From NCBI RefSeq assembly GCF_031755915.1, contig NC_083382.1, forward strand, positions 13,483,001-13,547,000: DNA of 64,000 nt. Direction: 5' to 3'. Position numbers and translations under genes: made by a program. Below the pieces are notes generated by a model. The model had not been told where the DNA came from. It made no database searches and saw only the letters and a program-made list of their open reading frames with translations. Origin of the DNA: Ziziphus jujuba. Taxonomy: Eukaryota > Streptophyta > Magnoliopsida > Rosales > Rhamnaceae. Shown one piece after another: positions 61,554-64,000 of this stretch (positions within the stretch are counted from its first letter, which is position 1; the number at the start of each line of letters is the position of its first letter).

Positions 61554-63815
61554 TGATATCAGACTCAAAAAACAGAGAGGGAAAGAGAGAGATTGATTGC
61601 AGGTAGTGAAGAAGAGGAGAGTCTCTGGGCCTTAGCTTCCAGAAGAGCAAAGCGTAAGTTTCTTCTTCGAGATGGAAAGCAAAACAAGGAAACAAAAAAC
61701 AACAAAAGATGGGAGATTTTCGCTGGTCGCTGCCTTTATTGATTTCAATGATATTTAATGATTTTTTATTTTTTTATTTTTATCAATATATATATATATA
61801 TATAATTACATATAAATATATATATATATATATATATTTTTTATATATATAGTTGAGAATTATATGTTCGGCAAATAAAAGCAGCACATGTTGCCTTGGT
61901 AGACGGCCGTCTGTCTCCGTTGGGTACTTTCGTCTTTTCAATTGTTATTCATGCTTCTCTCTTTTTCTTTTACTGCTTTATTGTCCACCCAAAAAATAAA
62001 ATAAAATAAATTTTATAGCAAATTTGCTACTTGATCTCCATTATAAATTAGCTCATTTAATAAATTATTTATATTTATAATTATAAAATGATAAATTAGA
62101 TTTTATTCAAACCGTGTAACTTATTATAGAATTTATTAGGTTTTTATGTAAAATTTAATTTAACAATATTCAAAAAATAATAATTAAAAACAATAAAAAT
62201 GTGAATAGAACCTCACCACTTCATTTCAAAAAAAAAAAAAAAACAAAAGGCATAAACACTTATTAGTTATTATTATTAATTTTTTCTCTATGTAACAATA
62301 ATTTTCAGGTAACACTAATTTTTAGGTAATTACAAATACACCATGTGAAATGTCACAGCAATTAGCTTTTTCATCGTATCAAAGATCAAACATTAATGTT
62401 ATAGTGTTTGAAAAGTTCATAGGATGTCATCAAAAAATTTTTTTTTTAATTATGTTTTTCATTATTAAATTTGAATCAAAATTTAAAGCAATTTTTACCT
62501 TCGTACTTTATTGTTTATTGTTTACGTTCTCTTTCTATTTTAATCAATTTTGCTCTTAAAGAAAAATTATAATTTAAACCTATATTGCTTTAAAAATAAT
62601 TTGAGTAAATTAACAGACCGGTGAAAAATTATTTAGTTTTTTTTTTCTTTTTTCCCCTTTTTAATAAATAAACCGAATCCACCTTTTGTCGTTCAAAACG
62701 CCATCCACACCATATATTTATACGGAAAGATTCCAAAAAAGTAAAATAAAAAAATAAAAAATAAAAAACAAAAATAAAAAACATATAGTGGAGATGACAA
62801 GTGTGCTGATCCACCAATTACAGGTCGACAAACTACACATTGTCCCTTACTTTATTATTATTTTTGCCTTGTTTTTTCTAACATATTATTATTATTTTTG
62901 CTTGGCCCATGAAGCTATATAAGTTTTTATATTATTACAAAAAATAAAAATAAAAATAAAAATAAAAAAAAAGATAACTAATTATTTTCTTGTTGACAGG
63001 TGAAAACAATGCATAGTAATAAACTTTTTACATTGGAATTCATGTCCCTTGAAGTCGTAGTTGGGAGTCATGCTTTACTCATTTTAACATCTGCATGTTA
63101 TAATTTACTACTGACCGAACCCACTTCCAATTCAATTAAAGTGCAAATTTAGTAATCGCTGAAATAAAAATATAAAATAATTAAAAACAAAAACAAAAAA
63201 AATTCAAGTGCAAAATTGGTAAGCTCATAAACTTGCTCAGGATTATTGACAAAATTTAACATTAAAAAGCAAAAATAGGAATTCCAAACATCAACCTTGA
63301 GCTTTGTGCCAAAAGGCAAAGTGCTTCAAAAAGATTTTGGAAAACTGTCTCATTCTCATAAGTCCAATGATGTAGAAATTGCCCACAAGTAAACAGCTTC
63401 ATCAACAATGAGGATAAACACCAAAATCATTTAAGTCGGTATTTTTTTCATATTGCATAGTAATGATCTAAAGCTAATCAAAAACCTAAAAATAGGTCAA
63501 AAACCACTAAAAACTCGAATACCTACCAAACCTGTCATACTCATCAGAAAATATTCTAATTAACATACGACTTAGGAGAAGATAGCAACTACAGACCAAC
63601 CAGGCTATGAGGTTTAAAACCAGCACTTGTCTGTCCTACCAAGTAAAACATCACATTTGCATTAGCAGAATAATGGAGACACAGCAAATATAGGCCATTG
63701 ATAATGCACTTCTCATCAACCATCCAATCATTTAAAAGGAGAAAAGGAAAACTATACTTGTCACTTAAGATATTATCATCACACATAACTCAAAAGGATG
63801 TGCATGATAACAAAG
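61554..63815. other. RING1 promoter and intergenic region
   Basis: The RING1 leader and promoter lie just after 61,553, with a CT-rich sense-strand leader. (AT)n runs occupy about 61,787-61,842. The rest is AT-rich with poly-A tracts near 62,228-62,243 and 62,940-62,970. From about 63,200 the sequence is probably 3' UTR or terminal intron of the minus-strand gene ending at 63,816. No other gene is supported. Confidence 0.5.
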
Positions 63816-64000
63816 TCATTCCAATTGTATATCAATAATACCCTTCAGTCTCTTTACATAAAATTTGAGCTCACCCTGTCCACTGAGGCGCACCAGGGAT
63901 GGAGCTAGTTGATCTCCATGGAACCGACAAGCATGTTGCATCATTTGATCACGCATCATATGGAGATCATTCATACAAGGTTTACAACTCGGTGCAAAAC
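63816..64000 (-). CDS. 3' end of an unidentified gene (partial, runs off the window)
   Basis: A minus-strand frame stays open from the window edge (first whole codon at 63,998) to a TGA at 63,816-63,818, about 60 codons. It reads CKPCMNDLHMMRDQMM..., then HACRFHGDQLAPSLVRLSGQ and GELKFYVKRLKGIIDIQLE. Composition and codon use look coding: a C-X2-C pair, Met/His-rich helix, and no low-complexity runs. I do not recognise the family. The N-terminal part lies outside the window. Confidence 0.6.
   Translation of the reverse strand, partial: FAPSCKPCMNDLHMMRDQMMQHACRFHGDQLAPSLVRLSGQGELKFYVKRLKGIIDIQLE

Noticed and set aside
1..64000. tRNA, rRNA or CRISPR-like arrays
   Set aside because: No tRNA B-box/acceptor combination, rRNA segment or regular spacer-repeat array was seen on either strand. 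The repeats present are microsatellites and two-copy tandem duplications.

Overview
This is nuclear DNA from a flowering plant, most likely a eudicot. The background is very AT-rich, with many (AT)n and poly-A/T runs. All host protein genes but one are split by plant-type introns, and their products belong to plant-specific or plant-typical families. The sequence alone does not fix the species.

Layout. About 1-7,900 is intergenic sequence with a tandem duplication, microsatellites, a fragment of a PPR-protein gene (+, about 4,220-4,610) and a decayed Ty1/copia polyprotein (-, about 4,810-6,345). From 8,755 to 22,925 (+) lies a complete 24-exon P4-ATPase gene of the ALA2 type (1,106 aa reconstructed). 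From 22,930 to 29,460 is AT-rich intergenic DNA with a foldback (MITE-like) element and tandem duplications. At 29,463-30,683 (-) is an intronless tandem CCCH zinc-finger gene of the plant RR-TZF group. At 33,854-37,011 (-) is a five-exon PP2C phosphatase gene (283 aa). From 37,012 to 42,674 is an AT-rich gap. At 42,675-45,905 is a young, complete, non-autonomous LTR retrotransposon: two 476-bp LTRs differing at one base, a tRNA-Met-type primer site, a polypurine tract, and one gag-protease ORF without reverse transcriptase or integrase (TR-GAG class). At 50,178-54,862 (+) is a 20-exon TPX2 spindle-assembly gene (793 aa). At 55,373-61,553 (-) is a ten-exon RING1-type Polycomb E3 ligase gene (498 aa). 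The last 185 bases hold the 3' end of an unidentified gene on the minus strand.

The genes are independent housekeeping and regulatory loci: lipid flipping in the endomembrane system, mRNA-binding stress/seed regulation, signalling dephosphorylation, mitotic spindle assembly and chromatin silencing. There is no operon-like or clustered pathway. TPX2 and RING1 are convergent, with about 510 bp between stop codons. The exon structures were read by eye from splice sites, reading-frame phase and family conservation, and every exon chain closes in frame.

Most notable points: the LTRs of the young gag-only retrotransposon each carry a perfect four-unit heat-shock element upstream of the TATA box; three MSA (G2/M) elements lie just upstream of TPX2; a 46-bp tandem duplication in ALA2 gives two competing 3' splice sites, only one of which keeps the frame; two neighbouring ALA2 introns and one TPX2 intron begin with GC rather than GT; the terminal coding exon of RING1 is tandemly duplicated, with one copy lacking its splice acceptor; and short local tandem duplications of 46-270 bp recur throughout the window.
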